Source: Bacteroidales bacterium
GTDB taxonomy: Bacteria > Bacteroidota > Bacteroidia > Bacteroidales > UBA932
Length of the DNA: 47,646 nt
Assembly: GCA_024401825.1 (NCBI GenBank)
Contig: JAKSKF010000010.1
Coordinates: 1-47,646, forward strand
Direction: 5' to 3'
This document shows, one piece after another, positions 41,487 to 47,646 of this stretch (its first letter is position 1; each line of letters begins with the position of its first letter). A program made the position numbers and the translations under genes. A model generated the notes under the pieces. The model saw nothing but the letters and a program-made list of their open reading frames with translations. It was not told the origin of the DNA and did not search any database.

Positions 41487-42767
41487 ATGAAGAGGTTGTT
41501 GTCTGAATCCGTTATGACAAGAGCGACTGTGGGCCGCGCTCTGGCGGCGATGTCGTTCCTTTCGGTTCTGTTCTCCTGCGTATCCCCGGTTGATAAGAGG
41601 ACCGCATCTTCCCCGTCCTCCGAATGGGCTCCGGCTGCGGCCGTCCTTGTCCATACGCCCGGAGAGGAACTGTTTGACGGAGTGGTTCATCCCGCCGCCG
41701 GCTTGTTCGAAAGTTATTTCAACGTTGACAGCGCCGCCATCGAACACCGTAATTTTATAAAAAAGCTTGAGAGCAAAGGCATCAGGGTTTACCGGCTTAT
41801 GGATGTTCTAAGGCAGATGGATATGGAGAAATTGAGGGAACTGGCGTCCGCGACTTTGATTTATGACGCGTCTGACGTGGCCGATTCCCTGTCCTTCGGA
41901 GAAAATTACAGGCTCGAGACCCTTTCCGTGATGTCAAGGGAGGACCTTATCAGAGTGCTTCTCTTCCAGCCCAAGGTGATTCTGCACGGTACCGACAACA
42001 ATACCGGAGTAGAGGCCGATTATTTGCACCGCCCCCTTACGAACCTTTACTTCCTGAGGGACCAGAGCATCTCGACTCCCCGCGGTCAGGTCATTTGCAA
42101 GATGAATTCCTACCAGCGCAGTCCGGAAACCAGGATAATCAAGGCCTGTTACGAACAACTCGGAATCGCTCCCGTCTTTGAAGTGACCGGGGACGGCAGG
42201 ATTGAGGGCGGAGATTACCTCCCCGCGGGGACGGTTTCATTCATCGGGTGCGGTATGAGAACGAATATGGAGGCCATCAGGCAGATGATGGAGGCCGACG
42301 TTTTCGGACACGATACCGTAATAGTGGTCAACGACCATCTGAGGTGGCAGATGGAAATGCACCTGGCCACCCATTTCAACATCATTGACAAAGACCTCTG
42401 CACTATGCCGCTCAGCAGGATGGAAGCAAAGGAGGGGGACCCGGAATACTGCACGGCGGACATTTATGTCAGGGAAGAAGGGCAGAAGGAATACTCCCTC
42501 TACAGGGAGAACGTCGGTTTTGTCCAGACCGTGAAGTCAATGGGGTACAAGATAATCCCTATCTGCCGCACTGACGAACTCCATTACGCAAACAATTACC
42601 TCACCATAGCTCCCCGCCACATCATAGCAGTGAAGGGCCAGTCTGAACAATACAGGAAGGCGCTCGAGGAAAATGGCGTCACTGTGGAATGGCTCCCTCT
42701 GGAGAATCTGATAGACGGCTACGGCGCGGCGCATTGTATGACCCAGGTCATCGCAAGATACCGGTAG
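41487..42767 (+). CDS. Lipoprotein arginine deiminase homologue with altered active site
   Basis: 426 residues. The N-terminus has a lipoprotein signal with lipobox LFSC and Cys31 (ATG 41514 would also work). The rest is an arginine deiminase-type guanidino-modifying fold: NLYFLRDQS (Asp192), RIEGGDYL (Glu240), WQMEMHLATHF (His292) and GYGAAHCMTQ (nucleophile Cys417). Deiminases normally have His-Leu-Asp-Thr at the His motif; here residue 294 is Ala (codon GCC, 42366-42368), replacing an Asp that binds the substrate guanidinium. So activity or specificity may be changed. The location is the outer or periplasmic side of a membrane. Divergent from the arginine operon. Confidence 0.82.
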   Translation: MKRLLSESVMTRATVGRALAAMSFLSVLFSCVSPVDKRTASSPSSEWAPAAAVLVHTPGEELFDGVVHPAAGLFESYFNVDSAAIEHRNFIKKLESKGIRVYRLMDVLRQMDMEKLRELASATLIYDASDVADSLSFGENYRLETLSVMSREDLIRVLLFQPKVILHGTDNNTGVEADYLHRPLTNLYFLRDQSISTPRGQVICKMNSYQRSPETRIIKACYEQLGIAPVFEVTGDGRIEGGDYLPAGTVSFIGCGMRTNMEAIRQMMEADVFGHDTVIVVNDHLRWQMEMHLATHFNIIDKDLCTMPLSRMEAKEGDPEYCTADIYVREEGQKEYSLYRENVGFVQTVKSMGYKIIPICRTDELHYANNYLTIAPRHIIAVKGQSEQYRKALEENGVTVEWLPLENLIDGYGAAHCMTQVIARYR

Positions 42768-42797
42768 CGCCCGCATCAAAAAAGTTTGCGGAGCAGT

Positions 42798-44903
42798 ATG
42801 AGAATTCTTTTGAAATTGCTTGCAGCCGCGCTGTGCGCGGCGGGGTGCTCGTCTTTGGAAAGCGCCCCGGAACTCTCCGCGCTTCTTGACAGGGTGGGCG
42901 GCGAAGGCGCGTCCGGAAGGATTGTGGCCGTCGTGAACCCCGGATTGTCCTCTGATGGCGAAGAGGTGTTCGTGATAGACAGGAAAGGAGGAAAGCCTTA
43001 TGTGGAGGGCAGTTCCCTTTCTGCGGCTTCGGCCGGCATCGGCTGGTATCTTAACCATTATGCCGGCATAAATCTACACTGGAACTGCCTGACGACGGAC
43101 CTTGCCGATGTTGAACTTCCCCTTCCGGATAAGCCTGAGCGGAGGAAAACTTCCGCAGGGATGCGCTATTACCTGAACTACTGCACCTTTTCCTACACTA
43201 TGGCTTTCTGGGATTGGGACCGCTGGGAGAAAGAGATTGACTGGATGGCCCTCCGTGGCATCAATATGCCGCTTGTGATTGTAGGGGTGGATTGTGTCTG
43301 GAAAAATATTCTCGGGGAACTGGGGTACGACAAGGAAGAAATCAACGGTTTCGTGGCGGGTCCGGGCTTTCAGGCCTGGTGGCTTATGGGAAATCTGCAG
43401 GGCTGGGGCGGCCCTAATCCTGACTGGTGGTACGAACGCGAGGAGCGGCTTGCCGGCAGGATTCTCTCACGGATGCGCTCGCTGGGAATGGAGCCTGTGC
43501 TTCCCGGCTACGGAGGAATGCTGCCTGGCAATGCAAAGGAAAAACTGGGATGGGAGACCGTCTGCCAGGGGAAATGGTTCGGCTTTGAAAGACCCGCCTT
43601 CCAACTGCCTTCCTCCCCGGATTTCAGACGGATGTCGGAACTGTACTACAGGCATCTCGACTCCGTTATGGGAAAGTCGAAGTTCTACAGTATGGACCTG
43701 TTTCACGAAGGAAACCTTCCGGAGGATACGGACATAGGGGAGTGTTACAGGATTGTGGATGAGGCCCTGCAGGCTTCCGAACCCGGTGCGGGGTGGGTTA
43801 TCCAGGCCTGGGGTTCGAATCCTTGCGCTCAGGCGCTGTCCTCTGTTCCCCGGGGTGATTTCATTGTGCTCGACCTGTTTTCTGACGGAAACCCCCGTTG
43901 GATGAACCATAATTTTCAGGGGCACGACTGGGTTTTCTGTATGCTTCACAACTTTGGCGGAAGGACAGGTATTCACGGGCGCCTTGAAAGTATGACCGGG
44001 CAGTATTTCAACGCCTGTCACAAGGAACCGGAAAGCCTGAAGGGCGTAGGAATCACCGCCGAAGGAATCGAAACCAATCCTGTTTTGTACGATGCCCTGA
44101 TGGAACTTCCCTGGATGGACGAGAGCGAGTGCGACGGATGGCTTGCCCGTTGGGTGAAAGCCCGCTACGGAGTGGAAAATGACAATCTGCTGGAAGGGTG
44201 GCGGAAGATAGCCTCTTCCGCCCTGGACTGTCGGACAGGGCAGCAGGGGACAAGCGAGCCGATAGTCTGCGCCCGTCCCTCCCTTGAGGTCGACCGGGTT
44301 TCGACCTGGGGTACGAGCGCGCTGTATTATGACCCCTCGGAACTGGAAGAAGCCCTGGCCTGTCTGGAGGCGGGCGCCGGTTCGGTCCGTTCTGAAGTCG
44401 GGCTTTCCAATTACCGCTATGACTGCGCGGACCTCAGACGGCAGGTGCTCAGCAATGCCTGCATACCTCTTCTTGCACAGGTCAAGGCCGCCTATGACAA
44501 AGGAGATATGGACAGGTACGAGAGTTTGTACAACGAATTCCTGGATGACCTGCTTGCGCTGGACACTCTTCTTGCATCCGAACCTCAGATGACGTACGAC
44601 TACCACGCCGCAATGGCGGAAGCGGTTTGTGACGAGGTGGAAGGCGCCACTGAATCAGACCGTGAGTGGATGTTGCGGAACCTGCGGACACAAATTACGG
44701 TATGGGGACCGGAGACTGCCGCCTCGCTGGGGCTTCGGGACTACTCCAACCGTGAATGGAGCGGAATGCTCCGAAACTACTGCCATCCCCGATGGAAGAG
44801 ATTCTTCGAATGTCTGCGGGACGGACGTCCCGTTCCGTCCGGTCACGAATGGTTTGAAATGGAAAACGGGGGAGCCCCCGGAAATTATAAAGATTACAAA
44901 TAG
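42798..44903 (+). CDS. Alpha-N-acetylglucosaminidase (GH89), lipoprotein
   Basis: 701 residues from ATG 42798 (a TTG at 42786 is in frame). Lipoprotein signal MRILLKLLAAALCAAGC with the Cys at 17. Family GH89 features: RYYLNYCTFSYTMAFWDWDR, WEKEIDWMALRGINMPL, WWLMGNLQGWGGPNPDWW, MDLFHEGNLPE (a catalytic Glu region) and GITAEGIETNPVLYDALMEL with the second Glu. It removes terminal alpha-GlcNAc, as in gastric mucin or heparan-type glycans. The C-terminal third is helical as in human NAGLU. Phospholipase gene follows with no gap (stop and ATG adjacent). Confidence 0.93.
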   Translation: MRILLKLLAAALCAAGCSSLESAPELSALLDRVGGEGASGRIVAVVNPGLSSDGEEVFVIDRKGGKPYVEGSSLSAASAGIGWYLNHYAGINLHWNCLTTDLADVELPLPDKPERRKTSAGMRYYLNYCTFSYTMAFWDWDRWEKEIDWMALRGINMPLVIVGVDCVWKNILGELGYDKEEINGFVAGPGFQAWWLMGNLQGWGGPNPDWWYEREERLAGRILSRMRSLGMEPVLPGYGGMLPGNAKEKLGWETVCQGKWFGFERPAFQLPSSPDFRRMSELYYRHLDSVMGKSKFYSMDLFHEGNLPEDTDIGECYRIVDEALQASEPGAGWVIQAWGSNPCAQALSSVPRGDFIVLDLFSDGNPRWMNHNFQGHDWVFCMLHNFGGRTGIHGRLESMTGQYFNACHKEPESLKGVGITAEGIETNPVLYDALMELPWMDESECDGWLARWVKARYGVENDNLLEGWRKIASSALDCRTGQQGTSEPIVCARPSLEVDRVSTWGTSALYYDPSELEEALACLEAGAGSVRSEVGLSNYRYDCADLRRQVLSNACIPLLAQVKAAYDKGDMDRYESLYNEFLDDLLALDTLLASEPQMTYDYHAAMAEAVCDEVEGATESDREWMLRNLRTQITVWGPETAASLGLRDYSNREWSGMLRNYCHPRWKRFFECLRDGRPVPSGHEWFEMENGGAPGNYKDYK

Positions 44904-45698
44904 ATGAAACGTTTCATTTGCGCTGTATTGTGTGCTCTGGCATTTTCCTGTGCCTCAATTCCTTCTTTGGCCCAAACAGGCTTGGAGGGATTCCGCTCCA
45001 TATATTTCGTTTCCGGAATACCGGTGGACGGAACTCCGGTCAACAGCACGTCCGCGGACGTGAAGTTTCAGGTCAGCTTTGCCGTGCCGATTTTCAGCAA
45101 TATGGGGGACATAGAGGGTCTGGATATGAAGCTGGCTTATACGCACAAAGCCGTATGGCTTCTCTACGCACCTTCAAGCCCGTTCAAAGACAATACCTTC
45201 ATTCCCGGGCTCTACTTGACTGTTCCTTTGAAACTGAAGGGAAGCAATCTGCTGTGCGGTATCGAACACCGTTCCAACGGCCGAGACGATGAACTTTCAC
45301 GTTCCGTCAATTATATCTTTGGAGAATATTCGCACTCCTTTCCTTTCGGACTCACCTTATGCGCCAATGCCAGAGTTGGTTTCGGTTGGTACGACAATCT
45401 GCTGACCCAGGACATATTCAGCAAATTTTATGGCTACGCTACGCTGGGGGCGATGTATGAATACAAACGTCTTTCAGTCCTGGTCAGTATGACTCCGTCT
45501 TTCGCGCCTTTTCATCTGGGGCATACGGTCGAACTGGCCTTCAGACCTTGGAAAAGCCACCTGTACCATCTGTTCGTGCAGTATCATCACGGCTATGACG
45601 AATGCTTTTCGGATTGCGTATATGGCAACAATCCCGGCTATAACATCCGTTTCGGCATACTCATCACTCCTTCCGGAGCAAGGCGGCTCAGCCGATAA
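44904..45698 (+). CDS. Outer membrane phospholipase A (OMPLA/PldA family)
   Basis: 264 residues with a signal peptide (MKRFICAVLCALAFSCASIP, cut near LAQ). The mature protein is rich in aromatic beta strands. The decisive motif is EHRSNGRDDELSRSVNYIF: His122, Ser124 and Asn136 have the exact spacing of the E. coli OMPLA triad (142, 144, 156), and SNGR and SRS-x-N are conserved. It should hydrolyse phospholipids at the outer membrane, active as a calcium-dependent dimer. The last gene of the deiminase-GH89-phospholipase run, ATG directly after the GH89 stop. Confidence 0.85.
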   Translation: MKRFICAVLCALAFSCASIPSLAQTGLEGFRSIYFVSGIPVDGTPVNSTSADVKFQVSFAVPIFSNMGDIEGLDMKLAYTHKAVWLLYAPSSPFKDNTFIPGLYLTVPLKLKGSNLLCGIEHRSNGRDDELSRSVNYIFGEYSHSFPFGLTLCANARVGFGWYDNLLTQDIFSKFYGYATLGAMYEYKRLSVLVSMTPSFAPFHLGHTVELAFRPWKSHLYHLFVQYHHGYDECFSDCVYGNNPGYNIRFGILITPSGARRLSR

Positions 45699-45738
45699 GA
45701 CCCGGAATCATCCATCCTCCGGTATGCTGTCTGTCGTT

Positions 45739-45769
45739 TTTGCAGACCAAAGAGTTCGGGAATCGAACC
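45739..45769 (-). repeat. Structured repeat copy B
   Basis: Minus strand, two bases behind the TAA of the gene at 45772-46101. Starts GGTTCGATTCCCG and ends TTTGGTCTGCAAA; 27 of 31 bases match copy C. Together with the stop codon it folds into a 9-bp stem, AAGAG-TTCG with CGAA-CTCTT around loop ATTCC, with one bulged G. The base changes relative to copy C keep the hairpin. The 27-nt palindrome of copies A and C is missing. Confidence 0.75.
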
Positions 45770-45771
45770 TC

Positions 45772-46101
45772 TTATCGTCTGATTGCCGATGCAAACTGGC
45801 CGAAATACTTTTCAAGATAGCCAAGTGAGTCATAGTCACGCTTCAAAAAAGAATCCGAGAACAAATCCCTGGCCCGACACAATTCCATAAGAAGGCACGT
45901 CCTGGATGCCATATTGCTGCGCCCGAACCGGATTGTTGCATCTACCAGTTCCAGACCACGGTAAAAAGCGCCCTCGGCGAGTTGTTGCTTGCCTTTCTCA
46001 AGCCACTTCCTGGCTCTTCCCACTTCACTGCCGATGTTTGCCATCTGCTCAAAAAGCGGCATAGTCGCCCACCTGTCCACGTCTATCGTCCAGTTTTCCA
46101 T
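45772..46101 (-). CDS. Small helical protein paired with DUF5674 gene
   Basis: 109 residues, almost all helical, starting MENWTIDVDRWATMPLFEQM, with KWLEKGKQQLAEGAFYRGLE in the middle. I recognise the type as a hypothetical often found next to DUF5674 genes but know no function. The DUF5674 gene precedes it by 3 bases on the same strand. The stop codon is part of the hairpin of repeat copy B. Low similarity in style to the neighbouring core genes suggests a mobile cassette. Confidence 0.75.
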   Translation of the reverse strand: MENWTIDVDRWATMPLFEQMANIGSEVGRARKWLEKGKQQLAEGAFYRGLELVDATIRFGRSNMASRTCLLMELCRARDLFSDSFLKRDYDSLGYLEKYFGQFASAIRR

Positions 46102-46104
46102 ATG

Positions 46105-46446
46105 CTATCTGACGATAAAATTGTTTACAATCTCTATGATTCTCTCCCTGACTTCCGCACTTTCCACATATCGGCTCCTGTTGTTCTGCCTGGGACGGAT
46201 ATTTATGAGCGAATCGAACTCGATAAAATCTTCTCCTTCCATCTCCGGATAGATATTGAAACCCCACAAGTCGTTCTGATTTGAACCGTTTTCAAGAAGA
46301 AGCCGTTCCAAGTCGGAATGAAGTTCGGCGTCGATTGCCAGTTTGCCGTTTGCCACATCAGCAACTGCCTTGACCATATCGCCGTACAATTCCCCTGCGG
46401 TTTCAGTCAGTTCTTCAACAGAAATCTTTTTATCAAGAATAATCAT
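46105..46446 (-). CDS. DUF5674 family protein
   Basis: 113 residues. Family pattern visible as MIILDKKISVEEL at the start, GDMVKAVADVANGKLAIDAE, LWGFNIYPE, and EFDSLINIRPRQNNRSR, then a final helix. Function unknown; the gene forms a two-gene unit with the helical protein downstream. Sequence upstream (46447-46524) is A/T-rich and may contain its promoter, but no TAnnTTTG is clear. Repeat copy A lies 79 bases upstream. Confidence 0.85.
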   Translation of the reverse strand: MIILDKKISVEELTETAGELYGDMVKAVADVANGKLAIDAELHSDLERLLLENGSNQNDLWGFNIYPEMEGEDFIEFDSLINIRPRQNNRSRYVESAEVRERIIEIVNNFIVR

Positions 46447-46524
46447 AAAGAGTGCATTTGGTCCTTAAAGTTAAAGTGTTTTTTTTAGGCGACAAAATTT
46501 TCCTTTCCTTCCTTTAACGCATAA

Positions 46525-46582
46525 GCGGAGAACTCCGTAGAATTCTCCGCCTTGGCAGGCCACTACCTCCGAATCTCGAACC
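46525..46582 (-). repeat. Structured repeat copy A, inverted relative to copy C
   Basis: The 27-nt palindrome (46525-46551) is the exact reverse complement of 471-497. The adjoining 31 nt (46552-46582) start GGTTCGA on the minus strand and match copy C at 19 of 31 positions without gaps. So copies A and C are inverted with 46 kb between them. No T tract follows here. Confidence 0.7.
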
Positions 46583-46665
46583 ATTTCTGGGAGGACTTGC
46601 TTCTTATTCAATCCATCCGAGAACTCTCCGAGTTTGATGATAAATTGCTAACTTCACCCCGATAA
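46552..46665 (+). pseudogene. Possible 3' remnant of a gene cut by repeat copy A
   Basis: In frame from 46552 to TAA at 46663-46665 the sequence reads RISNHFWEDLLLIQSIRELS and then EFDDKLLTSPR. It looks like a real protein end (hydrophobic-charged helix), but there is no start, and the upstream frame runs through the repeat palindrome into a stop at 46522-46524. It could also be chance. No family recognised. Confidence 0.3.
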
Positions 46666-46685
46666 AGAAGATTGGAAGGTAGCAT

Positions 46686-47060
46686 ATGGTCGTTCTGATT
46701 ACTGGCGCTTCCTACACTGGAAAGACGTTTCTGGCGCAACGGATGCTTGAGAAGTACAAGTATCCATCATTCTCTATCGACCACCTGAAGATGGGCCTTA
46801 TCCGTAGCGGAAACACCACCCTCACACCACTGGATGATGATGCGCTCACGGATTACTTGTGGCCCATTGTGCGCGAAATCATCAAGACTGCCATAGAGAA
46901 CCGGCAGAACCTCATCGTTGAGGGATGCTACCTCCCTTTTGATTGTAGGAAATCCTTCTCTGAAGAATATTTGACGGACATCCGATTTATCTGTCTTGCA
47001 ATGACCGGAGACTATAAGGTCGGGGAACATGTGATAAGTATAGGGGATGAAATTCAATAA
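46686..47060 (+). CDS. P-loop kinase / zeta-toxin-like protein, probably truncated
   Basis: 124 residues. Walker A VLITGASYTGKTFLAQRM at residues 3-20, then SIDHLKMGLIRSG and NLIVEGCYLPFD, resembling small P-loop kinases (zeta toxin or adenylate/2-phosphoglycerate kinase-like). Relatives I recall are about 180-190 residues, with a LID and C-terminal helices after the strand ICLAMT. Here the frame ends 20 residues past that point with a dissimilar tail, so I suspect a 3' truncation or frameshift. Located among cassette-like small genes. Confidence 0.6.
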   Translation: MVVLITGASYTGKTFLAQRMLEKYKYPSFSIDHLKMGLIRSGNTTLTPLDDDALTDYLWPIVREIIKTAIENRQNLIVEGCYLPFDCRKSFSEEYLTDIRFICLAMTGDYKVGEHVISIGDEIQ

Positions 47061-47215
47061 GTAAAAGCCATGTCAAATTTTTATAATGGAGTAGAATAAT
47101 AAACAAGAAAGCACATTATGATGGGTAATGAATCGTGTCATTTTAATCCGCTTCAATCACGCCCGCCATCGAAGAGTAGAGTAAAGTATTTCTTCCGCAA
47201 AAGCAATATTTTTCT

Positions 47216-47223
47216 TATCTTTG
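47216..47223 (+). promoter_or_regulatory. -7 element of the small gene at 47229
   Basis: TATCTTTG, 5 bases before the ATG at 47229; same word and near-leaderless spacing as at 505-512. No strong -33 partner. Confidence 0.45.
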
Positions 47224-47228
47224 ATAAG

Positions 47229-47537
47229 ATGAATCCGAAGTACATAATTGCAGGGAACCGTGTTGCCGGGAAATGCTATCTCAGAATGGGAAGGGTCGTC
47301 AACCACAAAGATCTTGTTGTTGGATACGAACATGTCTGGGGCGGTGGCTGGTTGGAGCGATTTACCAGGAAACCCGCAAACGCACTTTCAGTCATTTCGC
47401 CGATGCGGGAAGGTCGATGGGTTCCACCGAAACTGAACCCGAGTTGCGGGACTTATTATTCCTTCCTCGTATTCAGGCCTGGCCATGAGCTCAATGCGTT
47501 CGGAGACAAATATTTGAAAATGATAATCGAGATATAA
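47229..47537 (+). CDS. Small protein, function unknown
   Basis: 102 residues from ATG 47229, starting MNPKYIIAGNRVAGKCYLRM, with VVGYEHVWGGGWLERF in the middle. An ATG at 47118 is in frame, but the codons between include the -7 element, so I use 47229. Beta-rich, no membrane segment, no known motif. I recall similar short hypotheticals in Bacteroidales but no function. A lipoprotein gene begins 1 base after its stop. The 47061-47228 gap before it shows nothing else I can name. Confidence 0.6.
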   Translation: MNPKYIIAGNRVAGKCYLRMGRVVNHKDLVVGYEHVWGGGWLERFTRKPANALSVISPMREGRWVPPKLNPSCGTYYSFLVFRPGHELNAFGDKYLKMIIEI

Positions 47538-47538
47538 T

Positions 47539-47646
47539 ATGAAACGGATTCTTTACCTTCTTTCAGTGCTTGCCGTATGTTCATGTGCTATTCAGACCAC
47601 AAAGACATACGATGTTGCAGCCTTTATCTGGCCTGCATATCAGGAT
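47539..47646 (+). CDS. Lipoprotein, 3' end outside window (possibly GH99-like)
   Basis: First 36 codons only. MKRILYLLSVLAVCSCAIQT is a lipoprotein signal with lipobox VCSC. The mature part begins KTYDVAAFIWPAYQD, which resembles the start of GH99-like/WbsX-type domains in Bacteroidota, but 36 residues are too few to be sure. Base after the previous gene's stop is the only gap. Confidence 0.6.
   Translation, partial: MKRILYLLSVLAVCSCAIQTTKTYDVAAFIWPAYQD

Noticed and set aside
45702-45722. Terminator between the phospholipase gene and copy B
   Set aside because: A 5-bp CCGGA/TCCGG stem with an 11-base loop and no adjacent T tract is too weak.
1-47646. CRISPR array, transposon or prophage
   Set aside because: No evenly spaced direct repeats, transposase, integrase or phage structural genes are visible.

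Overview
The window looks like a chromosomal segment of an uncultured gut- or rumen-type Bacteroidales (Bacteroidota). Several things point there. The -7 promoter elements have the Bacteroidota form TAnnTTTG. Arginine is made through an N-succinylornithine-type transcarbamylase. A TonB/ExbB/ExbD set has duplicated exbD, there is a large 'putative porin' barrel, and several family-specific genes are present (BT_3928-like DoxX protein, PCMD protein, APH-RapZ fusion). I see no rRNA, complete tRNA, CRISPR array, transposase or integrase. No gene-free stretch exceeds about 300 bases.

Layout. 1-500: end of a two-gene DUF4160/DUF2442 module, closed by a structured repeat and a terminator. 519-4116 (+): acyl-CoA synthetase, dCMP deaminase, S41 protease. 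4117-9299 (-): ExbB, a small membrane protein and two ExbDs, then a terminator, then asnS, uridine kinase and a TonB-like protein. 9390-15520 (-): rRNA methylase, TPR protein, queA, dprA, tatD, asparaginase. 15588-17342 (+): NUDIX hydrolase and a LolC/E-like permease. 17345-24748: a cell-envelope cluster with a porin and coupled lytic transglycosylase on one side. On the other side, divergently, are an AmgK-like kinase fused to a RapZ C-terminal domain and a MurU-like uridylyltransferase, which fits peptidoglycan sugar recycling; a CPBP protease and a second nucleotidyltransferase follow. 24810-31054: ftsB-like gene, DoxX-like gene, tmk, folP, and a tightly coupled operon rubrerythrin-PCMD-unknown-nadE-ureohydrolase. 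31170-32911: C4-dicarboxylate transporter and a Fur-family regulator.

32982-41371 (-) is a complete, mostly overlapping arginine operon read as argR/acyltransferase fusion, argG, argC, argD, argF', argB, argE, argH. Its first gene joins an ArgR repressor to the GNAT enzyme expected to make N-acylglutamate, so the arginine sensor and the first committed enzyme share one polypeptide. Two ARG-box-like sites lie across its predicted promoter. Divergent from it are a lipoprotein arginine deiminase homologue with a substituted active-site Asp, a GH89 alpha-N-acetylglucosaminidase and an outer-membrane phospholipase A.

45739-47646 is accessory: a DUF5674 two-gene module flanked by copies of the same structured repeat seen at the left edge, a gene remnant, a truncated kinase, an unknown small gene, and the start of a lipoprotein gene running off the window. 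The repeats sit directly behind stop codons and fold into a hairpin with a bulged base, which suggests a family of small gene cassettes. The ArgR-acyltransferase fusion and this cassette-like element are the two observations I consider most likely to be new.
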